A DNA stretch of 64,000 nucleotides from Natronococcus roseus (lineage in GTDB: Archaea > Halobacteriota > Halobacteria > Halobacteriales > Natrialbaceae), in NCBI RefSeq assembly GCF_043677095.1, contig NZ_JBHLJR010000004.1, forward strand, positions 248,001-312,000, given 5' to 3'. The position numbers and the translations under genes are program-made. The notes below the pieces were generated by a model, which did not search any database, was not told the origin of the DNA, and worked only from the letters and a program-made list of their open reading frames with translations. How positions within the stretch are numbered: the stretch's first letter is position 1; every line of letters starts with the position of its first letter. Shown here piece after piece: positions 1 to 7,153 of this stretch.

Positions 1-117
1 GCACGCATCGCGACGACCCTGCTGCACGAACTCGAGCGCCGGGACGGCCGGTACGGTCTGGCGACGATGTGCGTCGGGTTCGGACAGGGCGTTGCGGTAG
101 TGTTCGAACGGGCGTAA
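1..117 (+). CDS. thiolase (acetyl-CoA acyltransferase), C-terminal fragment
   Basis: The window opens inside a reading frame that ends with TAA at 115-117. The last 38 residues include GLATMCVGFGQG, the C-terminal signature of classical biosynthetic/degradative thiolases. There the Cys is the catalytic base that activates CoA in beta-ketoacyl-CoA cleavage or condensation. The 5' part lies outside the window, so length and start cannot be judged. It points toward the convergent HMG-CoA-synthase-like gene just downstream. A thiolase fits the acyl-CoA and phenylacetate catabolic genes that follow. The family call is secure; the substrate is unknown. Confidence 0.8.
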   Translation, partial: ARIATTLLHELERRDGRYGLATMCVGFGQGVAVVFERA

Positions 118-139
118 GCGCGTCTTCGCTCCTCCTGTT

Positions 140-1561
140 CTACTCCGCCGCGAGTTGCATCTTGAACCCGTACCGGGTCACTCCCTCCTGCGTGTAGATC
201 CGCCGGATCGTGGCTTCGACGCGGTCGCCGACCTCGACGGTCTCATCGGCGCCAGTTAGCACCTGCGTCGGCGTCGAAACGGTTCCGTCGTCGTCTCGAG
301 GACCGTCGAGCGCGACGACCGCGCTGACGAACGAGCCCTCACGGGCCTGCTGTTCGACGAACTCGGGGGGCGCGCCGCCCTGGCCGATGACCGTCGCCGC
401 CTCCACGGTTCCGGTTCCGGGGAGGGAGACCTCGTCGTAGCCCTCGAGCGCGCCGCAGTCTGGACACGCGCCCTCGGGCGGGAACGCGATCGATCCGCAC
501 TCCTCGCAGCGGCCGGCGACGAGACGGTGGCGCTGCGGGATCGTCCGCTTCCAGCTCGGCACGCTGACGTACGCGCCGCCGCCGTCGGGCTCACCGGGTG
601 TAATGTCGCCGCGCATCCGCAGGTACTCGCCGTAGCGAAGGGTCTCGCCGCCCTCGAGCGCGCTCGCGACCGCGACGTCGGCGGCGTCGACGGCCAGCGC
701 GGTCGCGCCGCCGCCGGAGCCGTAGCCGAGCAGGACGAGTTCTTCGTGGTCGTCCTCGAGCGCGCTCGCGAATCCGAGCAGGACGCTGGCCGCGCCCGTA
801 TCGCCGAGGTCGTGGACCGTGGTCCCCGGCTGGAGCGCCTCCGAGTCGACGCCGAGCGACCCGGCGGCGCGGTAGGGGAGCTTCCCGTTCGGCGACTGCA
901 GGCAGACCGCGTCGACCGCGGAGAGGTCGGTTTCGAGCGCGTCCGCGGCGGCCGTAACCGTCTCCGTGAACGCCCGCCGGTCGTAGCCCGTGACGCCCAG
1001 TCCCGTCGTCTCCACCTCGCCGGCGAGGCGGAACCGCGTCCCGGGGAAGGGGCTGACGCGCTCCGCGCGCTCGGTCACCGACCCGGTGCCGTCGGGGGTC
1101 AGAACGACGGCCGCGGCTCCCGCGCCGCCCGCGTGTTCGATCTCGTCGTCGTGCGCGCCGCGAGGGGCGTCGGCCGCGACGACGAGCACCGTTCCGTCCG
1201 CGACCTCGAGTCCCGACGCGAGCGCGTCGACGCCGGCGCGGGTGCTGCCGGCGAACTGACGCGTCTCGAGGGCGCCGCCGAGGCCGAGGAAGCTAGCGAG
1301 TCGGGGCGAGAGCGCCTCCTCCTCGTAGGGGGGCGTCGTCGTTCCGAGGTAGAGGTGGGTGACGTCGTCGGAATCGACCTCGCCCGCTTCGAGCGCCCGC
1401 AAAGCGGCCTCGTAGGCCATCGTCTGAGTGTCCTCGTCGCCCGCGGGCACTGCTGTCTCGGAGATGCCGGCGCCGTGGAACTGCCCCCAGGCGTCCGTGA
1501 CCGCGTCCGCAGTGAGCCGGTAGCGGGGGGCGTACGCGCCGACGCTCTCGAGTCCCGTCAT
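140..1561 (-). CDS. HMG-CoA synthase-like protein fused to DUF35 OB-fold, probable pseudoenzyme
   Basis: This 473-aa protein has two parts. Residues 1-330 form a thiolase/HMG-CoA-synthase fold (LGTTTPPY at 72-79, FAGSTRAG at 103-110, SPNGK at 223-227). Residues 335-473 form a DUF35 acyl-CoA-associated module: a zinc ribbon (C352, C355, C366, C369) followed by an OB fold. Archaeal HMG-CoA synthases have Glu, Cys and His in the corresponding GSES, FACKAGT and HQPNGK motifs. Here I read Thr75, Gly105 and Gln222, so the catalytic triad appears lost. The start codon overlaps the thiolase gene by ATGA (1558-1561), so the two are one transcript. In archaea thiolase, HMGCS and a DUF35 protein form a channelled complex, and this pair could be a derivative. 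Family secure, function uncertain. Confidence 0.82.
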   Translation of the reverse strand: MTGLESVGAYAPRYRLTADAVTDAWGQFHGAGISETAVPAGDEDTQTMAYEAALRALEAGEVDSDDVTHLYLGTTTPPYEEEALSPRLASFLGLGGALETRQFAGSTRAGVDALASGLEVADGTVLVVAADAPRGAHDDEIEHAGGAGAAAVVLTPDGTGSVTERAERVSPFPGTRFRLAGEVETTGLGVTGYDRRAFTETVTAAADALETDLSAVDAVCLQSPNGKLPYRAAGSLGVDSEALQPGTTVHDLGDTGAASVLLGFASALEDDHEELVLLGYGSGGGATALAVDAADVAVASALEGGETLRYGEYLRMRGDITPGEPDGGGAYVSVPSWKRTIPQRHRLVAGRCEECGSIAFPPEGACPDCGALEGYDEVSLPGTGTVEAATVIGQGGAPPEFVEQQAREGSFVSAVVALDGPRDDDGTVSTPTQVLTGADETVEVGDRVEATIRRIYTQEGVTRYGFKMQLAAE

Positions 1562-2733
1562 CGCGCTACCTCCTCGTTTTCGAAGACGTGAACGGCCGTC
1601 GCGCCGCCGCTCCCGCCGACGTTGTGGGTGAGCCCGTATCTGGGATTCTCGAGTTGGCGGTCGCCCGCGCGTCCGGTGAGCTGGTCGAAGGCCTCGACGA
1701 CCTGGCCCGTGCCGGTCGCGCCGATGGGATGGCCCTTCGACTTGAGGCCGCCGGAAGTGTTGACCGGGAGATCGCCGTCGGGGTCGGTGACGCCCTCGCG
1801 GAGGAGGCGGGGCGCCTCGCCCCGGTCGCAGAACCCGAGGTCCTCGTAGGCGATGAGCTCCGCGATCGCGAAGCAGTCGTGGACCTCGGCGAAGTCGAGA
1901 TCGTCGGGGTCGATTCCGGCGCGTTCGTACGCGCGGTCCGCTGCCTCACTCGAAGCTGAAATCTCGGTGTAGCTGTCGCGCTGGGCCAGCCCGACGCGCT
2001 CGCTGGCCGCGCCGGTTCCCGCGACGCGAACGCGCTCGTCGGTGTACTCGTCGACGACGTCCTCGCTGGCCAGCAGCACGGTCGCCGCGCCGTCGGAGGT
2101 CGGACAGCAGTGATAGAGGTTGAGCGGGTCCGCGACCGCCGGGGCGGCGACCGCGTCCTCGAGCGAGCACTCGAAGCCGAGGTGGGCCTTCGGGTTCTTC
2201 GCGCCGTTGCCGTGGTTTTTCACGGCGACCCGGGAGAGGTCCTCCTCGGTCGCGTCGTACTCGTTCAGGTAGGCGCTCGCCATCTGGGCGTAGACGCCCG
2301 CGAACGTCGTCCCAGTCAGGCGCTCCCATTCGGTTTCGCCGGAAACGCCGAGCCAGTACTTCGTGACGTCGCCGGAGAGATCCGTCATGACCTCGAACCC
2401 ACCCGCGAGGACGACGTCGGCCATGCCGCTTTTGATCGCCTGGACTCCCTGACGGACGGCGAAGCCACCCGCCCCACAGGCGTTCTCGATCCGCGAGCAG
2501 GGGACGTTGTGGAGGCCAACGTGTTCGGTTACCGCCGGGCCCGAGAGGCCGAGTTGTCGCCCACCGACGCCGAGAGTGGCGACGACGGCCTCGTCGATTT
2601 CGTTCGTCTCGATACCGTTGTCGACGCTGTCACGGGTGGCTCCGTACGCCTCTGCGAACAGGTCTCGATAACTCCGTTCCGGGAACGAGCCGAAGGGAGT
2701 CTGTCCCGCGCCGATAACATAGACGTCTCGCAT
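1558..2733 (-). CDS. archaeal-type acetyl-CoA acetyltransferase (thiolase)
   Basis: A 391-aa thiolase of the archaeal/SCP-x type. The nucleophile is C86 in ENACGAGG, and the catalytic His is H335 in GHPIGATG. The C-terminal motif is THNVGGSGG, as in archaeal acetoacetyl-CoA thiolases, instead of the classical CxGGG. It would condense or cleave acyl-CoAs in the cytoplasm. It is first in an operon with the HMGCS-like/DUF35 gene (4-bp overlap) and divergent from paaK. A TATATA element about 25 bp upstream suggests a leaderless mRNA starting at this ATG. The neighbourhood suggests a role in acyl-CoA or aromatic catabolism, not mevalonate synthesis, but the substrate cannot be read from the sequence. 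Confidence 0.88.
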   Translation of the reverse strand: MRDVYVIGAGQTPFGSFPERSYRDLFAEAYGATRDSVDNGIETNEIDEAVVATLGVGGRQLGLSGPAVTEHVGLHNVPCSRIENACGAGGFAVRQGVQAIKSGMADVVLAGGFEVMTDLSGDVTKYWLGVSGETEWERLTGTTFAGVYAQMASAYLNEYDATEEDLSRVAVKNHGNGAKNPKAHLGFECSLEDAVAAPAVADPLNLYHCCPTSDGAATVLLASEDVVDEYTDERVRVAGTGAASERVGLAQRDSYTEISASSEAADRAYERAGIDPDDLDFAEVHDCFAIAELIAYEDLGFCDRGEAPRLLREGVTDPDGDLPVNTSGGLKSKGHPIGATGTGQVVEAFDQLTGRAGDRQLENPRYGLTHNVGGSGGATAVHVFENEEVAR

Positions 2734-2753
2734 ATCGAGGCCTTGTCACGAGT

Positions 2754-2761
2754 TAGTATAT
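2754..2761 (-). promoter_or_regulatory. TATA box for the thiolase operon
   Basis: Read on the minus strand the sequence is CTATATAC, centred about 25 bp before the thiolase ATG at 2733. That is the usual haloarchaeal spacing for a leaderless transcript. It lies back to back with the paaK promoter, about 45 bp away. Confidence 0.6.
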
Positions 2762-2796
2762 AGCTTCGGAACTCGGAGCGGGGGAAATACCACATC

Positions 2797-2804
2797 ATTT
2801 TTTA
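2797..2804 (+). promoter_or_regulatory. candidate TATA element for paaK
   Basis: A T-rich stretch (ATTTTTTA) about 30-35 bp before the paaK ATG at 2833 is the only promoter-like element in this side of the divergent spacer. It is followed immediately by the inverted repeat at 2808-2825. Confidence 0.4.
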
Positions 2805-2807
2805 CCG

Positions 2808-2825
2808 TACCCCGGTAGAGGGGTA
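2808..2825. promoter_or_regulatory. inverted repeat TACCCC-N6-GGGGTA, candidate paaK operator
   Basis: Perfect 6-bp arms (TACCCC at 2808-2813, GGGGTA at 2820-2825) are separated by GGTAGA. The palindrome lies between the T-rich element and the paaK ATG, where the transcription start should be. A bound repressor would block initiation. No regulator gene is adjacent. Confidence 0.4.
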
Positions 2826-2832
2826 GTTGAGG

Positions 2833-4119
2833 ATGGTACACAAGGACATAGAAGTGGCCTCCCGCGAGGAGCTACGGGAGCTGCAGAACGACCGACTTCG
2901 CCGGACCGTACGGAACGCCTACGAAAACGTCGACTATTATCGCGACGAACTCGATGAAATCGGCGTCACACCCGAGGACATCGAGACGGTCGACGACATC
3001 ACGAAACTTCCCTTCACGACGAAGGAGGACTTCCGCGACGAGTATCCGGACGGATTGTTTGCCGTCGATGACGACGAGATCATCCGAATTCACGCGTCCT
3101 CGGGAACGACCGGGAAGCCGAAAATCGTCTCGTACACCGAAGACGACCTCGAGGTCTGGAGCGAGGTCGTCGCCCGCAGCCTCGCGGCGGCGGGACTCGA
3201 AGCTGGCGATACCGTCCAGAACGCCTACGGTTACGGGCTGTTTACCGGCGGTCTGGGTCTCCACTACGGAGTCGAGGAACTCGGCGCGACGGTAATTCCG
3301 ATCGGCGGCGGCAACACCCAGCGTCAGGTCGAGATGCTCCAAGATCTAGAGAGCGACGCGATCGCCTGTACGCCGTCGTACGCACTGTATCTCGCCGAGA
3401 CGGCCCAGGAGATGGGTGTCGACATCAAGAAACTTCCCCTCCGTGCAGTCATCTTCGGTGCTGAGCCCTGTACCGACCCGATGCGCGAGGAGATCGAGGA
3501 CCGTCTCGATGTGACTGGAATCGACATCTACGGCCTCTCGGAGATCATCGGGCCCGGCGTCTCGAACGAGTGCCACGAGGCCCAGGACGGGCTCCACATC
3601 TGGGAGGACAGGTTCTTCCCCGAGGTTATCGATCCGGAAACGGGCGAGCCCCTTCCGGAGGGTGAGGAGGGCGAGCTCGTGCTCACTACGCTCTCGAAGG
3701 AGGCGCTCCCCGTCCTCCGATACCGAACCGGCGATCTAACGTCGCTCAGCTACGAGACCTGCGAGTGCGGCCGGACGATGGTCCGGATGGACAACGTCAC
3801 CGGTCGCGCCGACGACCTCGTCATCGTCCGCGGGGTCAACTTCTACCCGAGCGAGATCGAGGACGTCGTTCTCGAGTTCGACGAGGTCGCTCCTTACTAC
3901 CGGATCGATCTCGATCGAGTGGACAACCTCGACACCCTCGAGGTCACAATCGAGCGCGAGCCGAATTTCGACGGCTCCGTTGACGACCTGCGCGATCAGA
4001 TCCTGACGCGACTGCAGAACGTGCTCTCGTTCACGCCCGATACGTTGACGATCGAAGAGCCCGGCGGGATCGAGCGCACCAAGGTCGGGAAGGTGAAGCG
4101 AGTCTACGATCACCGCTGA
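2833..4119 (+). CDS. paaK: phenylacetate-CoA ligase
   Basis: A 428-aa AMP-forming ligase that activates phenylacetate with ATP and CoA to phenylacetyl-CoA, the entry step of the aerobic Paa pathway. Visible landmarks are the phosphate-binding loop HASSGTTGKP near residue 95, the YGLSEIIGPG adenylate motif near 237, the YRTGDLT motif near 300, and a small C-terminal domain with RGVNFYPSEIE that is typical of PaaK-type enzymes. I chose ATG 2833. An in-frame TTG at 2827 would add only two residues. It is divergent from the thiolase operon. The paaABC genes downstream support true phenylacetate use, although homologues activate other aryl acids. Confidence 0.9.
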   Translation: MVHKDIEVASREELRELQNDRLRRTVRNAYENVDYYRDELDEIGVTPEDIETVDDITKLPFTTKEDFRDEYPDGLFAVDDDEIIRIHASSGTTGKPKIVSYTEDDLEVWSEVVARSLAAAGLEAGDTVQNAYGYGLFTGGLGLHYGVEELGATVIPIGGGNTQRQVEMLQDLESDAIACTPSYALYLAETAQEMGVDIKKLPLRAVIFGAEPCTDPMREEIEDRLDVTGIDIYGLSEIIGPGVSNECHEAQDGLHIWEDRFFPEVIDPETGEPLPEGEEGELVLTTLSKEALPVLRYRTGDLTSLSYETCECGRTMVRMDNVTGRADDLVIVRGVNFYPSEIEDVVLEFDEVAPYYRIDLDRVDNLDTLEVTIEREPNFDGSVDDLRDQILTRLQNVLSFTPDTLTIEEPGGIERTKVGKVKRVYDHR

Positions 4120-4219
4120 TAAGGACTGCGAGGTACCTTATTCTGACGGCATCACTCACGAAAATCCGTAGACGTCGATTGCCGATACGTCTCGTTCTGA
4201 CTGCAGGTTCACAACGGAA

Positions 4220-4618
4220 CTACTGCTCGAGGACGTAGACGCGCCCGCGAAACGTCGCGACCCGGTCGTCCGCCTCGTCGGTAACGGCTACTTTGTACTC
4301 GGCGGTTCGGCCGCCAGCGTGTGTCTCTTCGGCGGTTGCAGTCAGAATGCTGCCGACGTCGACGGCCTCGAGATAGGAAACGTTCGTCTCGAGTGCAACC
4401 GCGGTGTCGCCGTGAGAGTTCGATGCGGCGGCAAACGCCGCATCAGCCAGCGAATAGATGGCCCCGCCATGGGGAGTCCCGTGGAAATTGGTCAGATCGC
4501 TGGTCACCGCGAGTTCCGTGCGTGCGTATCCGGGCTCGAGGTCGACAAGTTCGATGCCGAGCGTCTCACAGTAGGGGTCGTTCTCGACGTGTTCCTTGAT
4601 GGCGTCGATAGACGTCAT
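4220..4618 (-). CDS. paaI: PaaI-family hotdog-fold thioesterase
   Basis: A 132-aa single-hotdog thioesterase. The NFHGTPHGGAIYSLADAAFA segment is the PaaI/COG2050 active-site signature. The family hydrolyses acyl- or hydroxyphenylacetyl-CoA and is thought to rescue CoA when the Paa pathway stalls. An upstream in-frame ATG would add 24 low-complexity residues. I chose ATG 4618 because the conserved domain begins there and an AT-rich element (CTTTACTG on the minus strand) lies about 27 bp upstream. It sits between paaK and paaABC on the opposite strand, so it is transcribed separately. Confidence 0.85.
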   Translation of the reverse strand: MTSIDAIKEHVENDPYCETLGIELVDLEPGYARTELAVTSDLTNFHGTPHGGAIYSLADAAFAAASNSHGDTAVALETNVSYLEAVDVGSILTATAEETHAGGRTAEYKVAVTDEADDRVATFRGRVYVLEQ

Positions 4619-4775
4619 ACCGCTACCCGTGTGCCGATCAGTAAAGAAACTACTGGAGGTCGTACTCCTCGAGGAGTATGGCCGATTCATCGGAACTGGA
4701 TCGATTCGGTTGAGACGTTTGTCCGCCTGAGAACGAAGTTTTGGCCCGGGCGACCGTTGTGGACGTCCTCAAAAG

Positions 4776-4784
4776 TATTTAAAA
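4776..4784 (+). promoter_or_regulatory. TATA box for paaABC
   Basis: TATTTAAAA is the strongest TATA-like sequence in this spacer. Its usual 25-28 bp offset puts the transcript start near 4806-4810. That falls on the ATG of the 7-codon upstream ORF and about 30 nt before the paaA ATG at 4838. Confidence 0.6.
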
Positions 4785-4809
4785 CCGCGTCATATGGGGG
4801 TGAAACACT

Positions 4810-4833
4810 ATGGAGGAATCTACTCTGCAATAG
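4810..4833 (+). CDS. candidate 7-codon leader ORF upstream of paaA
   Basis: ATG GAG GAA TCT ACT CTG CAA TAG encodes MEESTLQ. Its ATG falls where the paaABC transcript is predicted to begin, so it would be translated as a leaderless mini-ORF. It ends 4 nt before the paaA ATG and overlaps the first arm and loop of the hairpin at 4821-4837. Translation of it could open that hairpin. This is inference; no ribosome data are available. Confidence 0.35.
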   Translation: MEESTLQ

Positions 4834-4837
4834 AGTA
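4821..4837. promoter_or_regulatory. inverted repeat abutting the paaA start codon
   Basis: TACTCT (4821-4826), GCAAT loop, AGAGTA (4832-4837) form a perfect 6-bp stem ending one base before the paaA ATG. In RNA it could gate access to the start codon. In DNA it could be a small operator. Confidence 0.4.
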
Positions 4838-5779
4838 ATGAACGTCGACGCAGTCACGGAGCGCGCGGGGCCACGGGAGTTCAGCCCCGCGGACGACCTG
4901 CCACGGGAGTACCGGGAGGCCGCGACGCGGATGATCGAGTTCCACGCCAACAGCGAGATCATGGGCGCCTACCTCGAGCGGCCGTTCATCCGCCAGGCGC
5001 CCAGTATCGACCGGAAGCTGGCGTTCTCGGCGAAGGTCCAGGACGAGATCGGCCACGGTCAGCTGCTGTACCGTGCCGCCGAGTCACTGGGCGTCAAGAC
5101 TCGCGAGGAGATGCTCGAGGATCTGGCGAACGGCGACGGGAAGTTCCTGAACTGCTTTCACTACCCGCTGAAGAGCTGGGTCGACGTGCCGATGATCTCG
5201 TTTTTCGTCGACGGGGCGGCGATGCGCCGGCAGGCGACGCTGCGACGGACCAGCTGGGAGCCCTACGCCCACGCGATGGACAAGGTCTGCTTCGAGGAGG
5301 GCTTTCACGTCAAACACGGCGAGGACATCCTCAAGGAGCTGATGACCGGCTCGCGGAAGGAACAGCGGATGACCCAGGAGGCCTTCGAGGAGTGGTGGCC
5401 TCGCATCATCCAGTTCTTCGGACCGACCGACGACAAGAGCACCCACCACGACTTCGCCGCCTCGGTCGGACTCAAACAGCAGTCCAACGACGACCTCCGG
5501 GACGCCTTCCTCGACCAGTACATCCCCAAAGCTCGCAACCACGGCCTCGAGATCCCCGACGAACCCCGCATCCGCGAGCGCGACGACGGGACCTACGCCG
5601 TCGAGGAAGAGGATCTCGACTGGGACGAGTTCTTCACGATCGCCAAAAACGACTACGAGCCCGGCCTCGGACAGATCAACGGCCGGAAGCAGGCCCAGGA
5701 CGCGGTCCAGTGGGTCCGTAACACGATCGAGGACGACGCTACCACCGCCGGCGGCCACGCGCCGCAGGCGGCCGACTGA
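4838..5779 (+). CDS. paaA: 1,2-phenylacetyl-CoA epoxidase, catalytic subunit PaaA
   Basis: A 313-aa ferritin-like diiron oxygenase subunit. Diiron ligand motifs are visible as VQDEIGHGQLLY near residue 68 and FEEGFHVKHG near 155. PaaA inserts oxygen into the phenylacetyl-CoA ring to give the 1,2-epoxide, working with PaaB and PaaC and receiving electrons from PaaE. The open frame extends upstream to 4319, but that part is antisense to paaI. ATG 4838 matches the family N-terminus. paaB starts 2 nt after the stop codon, so paaABC is one operon. Confidence 0.93.
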   Translation: MNVDAVTERAGPREFSPADDLPREYREAATRMIEFHANSEIMGAYLERPFIRQAPSIDRKLAFSAKVQDEIGHGQLLYRAAESLGVKTREEMLEDLANGDGKFLNCFHYPLKSWVDVPMISFFVDGAAMRRQATLRRTSWEPYAHAMDKVCFEEGFHVKHGEDILKELMTGSRKEQRMTQEAFEEWWPRIIQFFGPTDDKSTHHDFAASVGLKQQSNDDLRDAFLDQYIPKARNHGLEIPDEPRIRERDDGTYAVEEEDLDWDEFFTIAKNDYEPGLGQINGRKQAQDAVQWVRNTIEDDATTAGGHAPQAAD

Positions 5780-5781
5780 CC

Positions 5782-6099
5782 ATGATCTGGGAAGTGTTCC
5801 GTCAAGAGAAGGTGGGTGGGTACCACACCCACTGCGGGAACGTACACGCGCCCGACCGCGAGATGGCCAAACAGTTCGCCGCCATCCAGCACGGTCGCCG
5901 CAAGCCGACCAACAGCCTCTGGGTCGTCCCCCGCGAGGAGATCGGCGAGATCGACAGCGAGGACGTCGCCTTCGGCGGCGCCACCGACAGGAGCTACCGG
6001 TGGGCGACCGCCTACAACACCACCGGCGAGGACGCCCGCGAGGTCGTCGAGAGCGAGGACGAACAGGCCACCGCCGAGCGACAGCGGGGTGACGACTGA
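5782..6099 (+). CDS. paaB: 1,2-phenylacetyl-CoA epoxidase subunit PaaB
   Basis: A 105-aa subunit, close to the usual 95-110 aa. It has the family pattern WEVFRQEK..GYHTHCGNVHAPD near the N-terminus and a central NSLWVVPREEI segment. PaaB has no catalytic residues and bridges PaaAC heterodimers in the epoxidase complex. The last 25 residues are acidic and probably disordered. It lies 2 nt after paaA and overlaps paaC by one base (TGATG at 6097-6101), which implies translational coupling. Confidence 0.92.
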   Translation: MIWEVFRQEKVGGYHTHCGNVHAPDREMAKQFAAIQHGRRKPTNSLWVVPREEIGEIDSEDVAFGGATDRSYRWATAYNTTGEDAREVVESEDEQATAERQRGDD

Positions 6100-6959
6100 T
6101 GGCAACCAGATTTGACACACCGACCGAACTCGAGGAACGCGAACAAACCGCCCTCGAACAGCTGATAAAACGGCTCGCGGACGACGAATTCGTGCTGGCC
6201 GAACGCTACACCGAGTGGCAGGTCCGCGCGCCCACCCTCGAGTCGGATCTCGCGCTGGCGAACAACGCCCAGGACGAGCTGGGTCACGCCCGGCTGTGGT
6301 ACGACGTCCTCGAAGAGTTGGGCTACGAAGAACAGGATCTCGTCTACGAGCGCGATCCTACAGACTTCCGTCACAGTACGCTCGTCGAACTTCCGTTCGA
6401 GGAAGGGAACTGGGCCGATCCGATCCTCCGATCGTACCTGTACGACGCCGCCGAAAAGCTTCGTCTCGAGGCGCTTGAGAGCTCTACACATCCGAAGATC
6501 GCCGACCGTGTCGGCAAGATTCAAAACGAGGAGGGGTACCACCTCGAACACGCCCGAAGCTGGCTCAAGCGGTTAGCCGACGACGACAAAGGGCAAGGCA
6601 AACTACAGGAAACGCTCGATCGTCTGTTCCCGCACGCGCTGACGATCTTCGAACCCGTCGATCGGGACGTAGAGAGCGCTATCGTCGACTTCGGGCTTCG
6701 TGACGCGACGGTCGAAGAGCTGGGCGAGGACTGGCTCGCTGCTGTCGTACCCGAACTCGAGTCCTTCGGGCTCGCGCCGCCGCTCAAAGATCAGGGAGAC
6801 GCTGCGGGGTTCGTCGCGTCGCAGGAATGCCTTCCTGAGAAGCGAGGACGCGATGGAAACCACACTGATGCGTGGTTCGATCTCTACGACGAGTTCACTC
6901 ACACCTACAACGAACTCGACCGATCCACCGCGACCACGATTATGAGCAAACCCGAATAA
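6099..6959 (+). CDS. paaC: 1,2-phenylacetyl-CoA epoxidase subunit PaaC
   Basis: A 286-aa ferritin-like structural subunit that pairs with PaaA. It has NNAQDELGHARLWY near residue 52 and NEEGYHLEHA near 145, the counterparts of the PaaA iron-ligand helices. This is the last gene of the paa operon in the window. PaaD (Fe-S assembly) and the PaaE reductase do not follow, although they usually do in bacteria. They must be encoded elsewhere or be replaced by other proteins. A 9-bp inverted repeat about 120 bp downstream probably ends the transcript. Confidence 0.92.
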   Translation: MATRFDTPTELEEREQTALEQLIKRLADDEFVLAERYTEWQVRAPTLESDLALANNAQDELGHARLWYDVLEELGYEEQDLVYERDPTDFRHSTLVELPFEEGNWADPILRSYLYDAAEKLRLEALESSTHPKIADRVGKIQNEEGYHLEHARSWLKRLADDDKGQGKLQETLDRLFPHALTIFEPVDRDVESAIVDFGLRDATVEELGEDWLAAVVPELESFGLAPPLKDQGDAAGFVASQECLPEKRGRDGNHTDAWFDLYDEFTHTYNELDRSTATTIMSKPE

Positions 6960-7081
6960 GCAACACCGCTCTCGGCGAGCGAACGGATTGCGGGATATCG
7001 AGATACAAGCGTACTGCTGTAAATAGTATTGGCTTCATTGTGTCGTGATCCTAACGCTCTGCTAGACGATTTTCTGCCGTC

Positions 7082-7109
7082 GTGTTCGAATACGACCAAG
7101 TTCGAACAC
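7082..7109. terminator. 9-bp inverted repeat between convergent paaC and enoyl-CoA hydratase
   Basis: GTGTTCGAA (7082-7090), a 10-nt loop and TTCGAACAC (7101-7109) form a perfect stem in the spacer between the plus-strand paa operon and the minus-strand hydratase. The position suits a bidirectional transcription end. No long T-run follows, so a protein-binding palindrome is the alternative. Confidence 0.4.
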
Positions 7110-7153
7110 CATCGTCGTCAAGCGTCATACTCTATGGCTGGAGAGCATGCGCC

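Noticed and set aside
527..1591. Long plus-strand open frame opposite the HMGCS-like gene
   Set aside because: High GC keeps antisense frames open. The product is Arg/Glu/Val-rich, has no family features, and lies within a well supported gene on the other strand.
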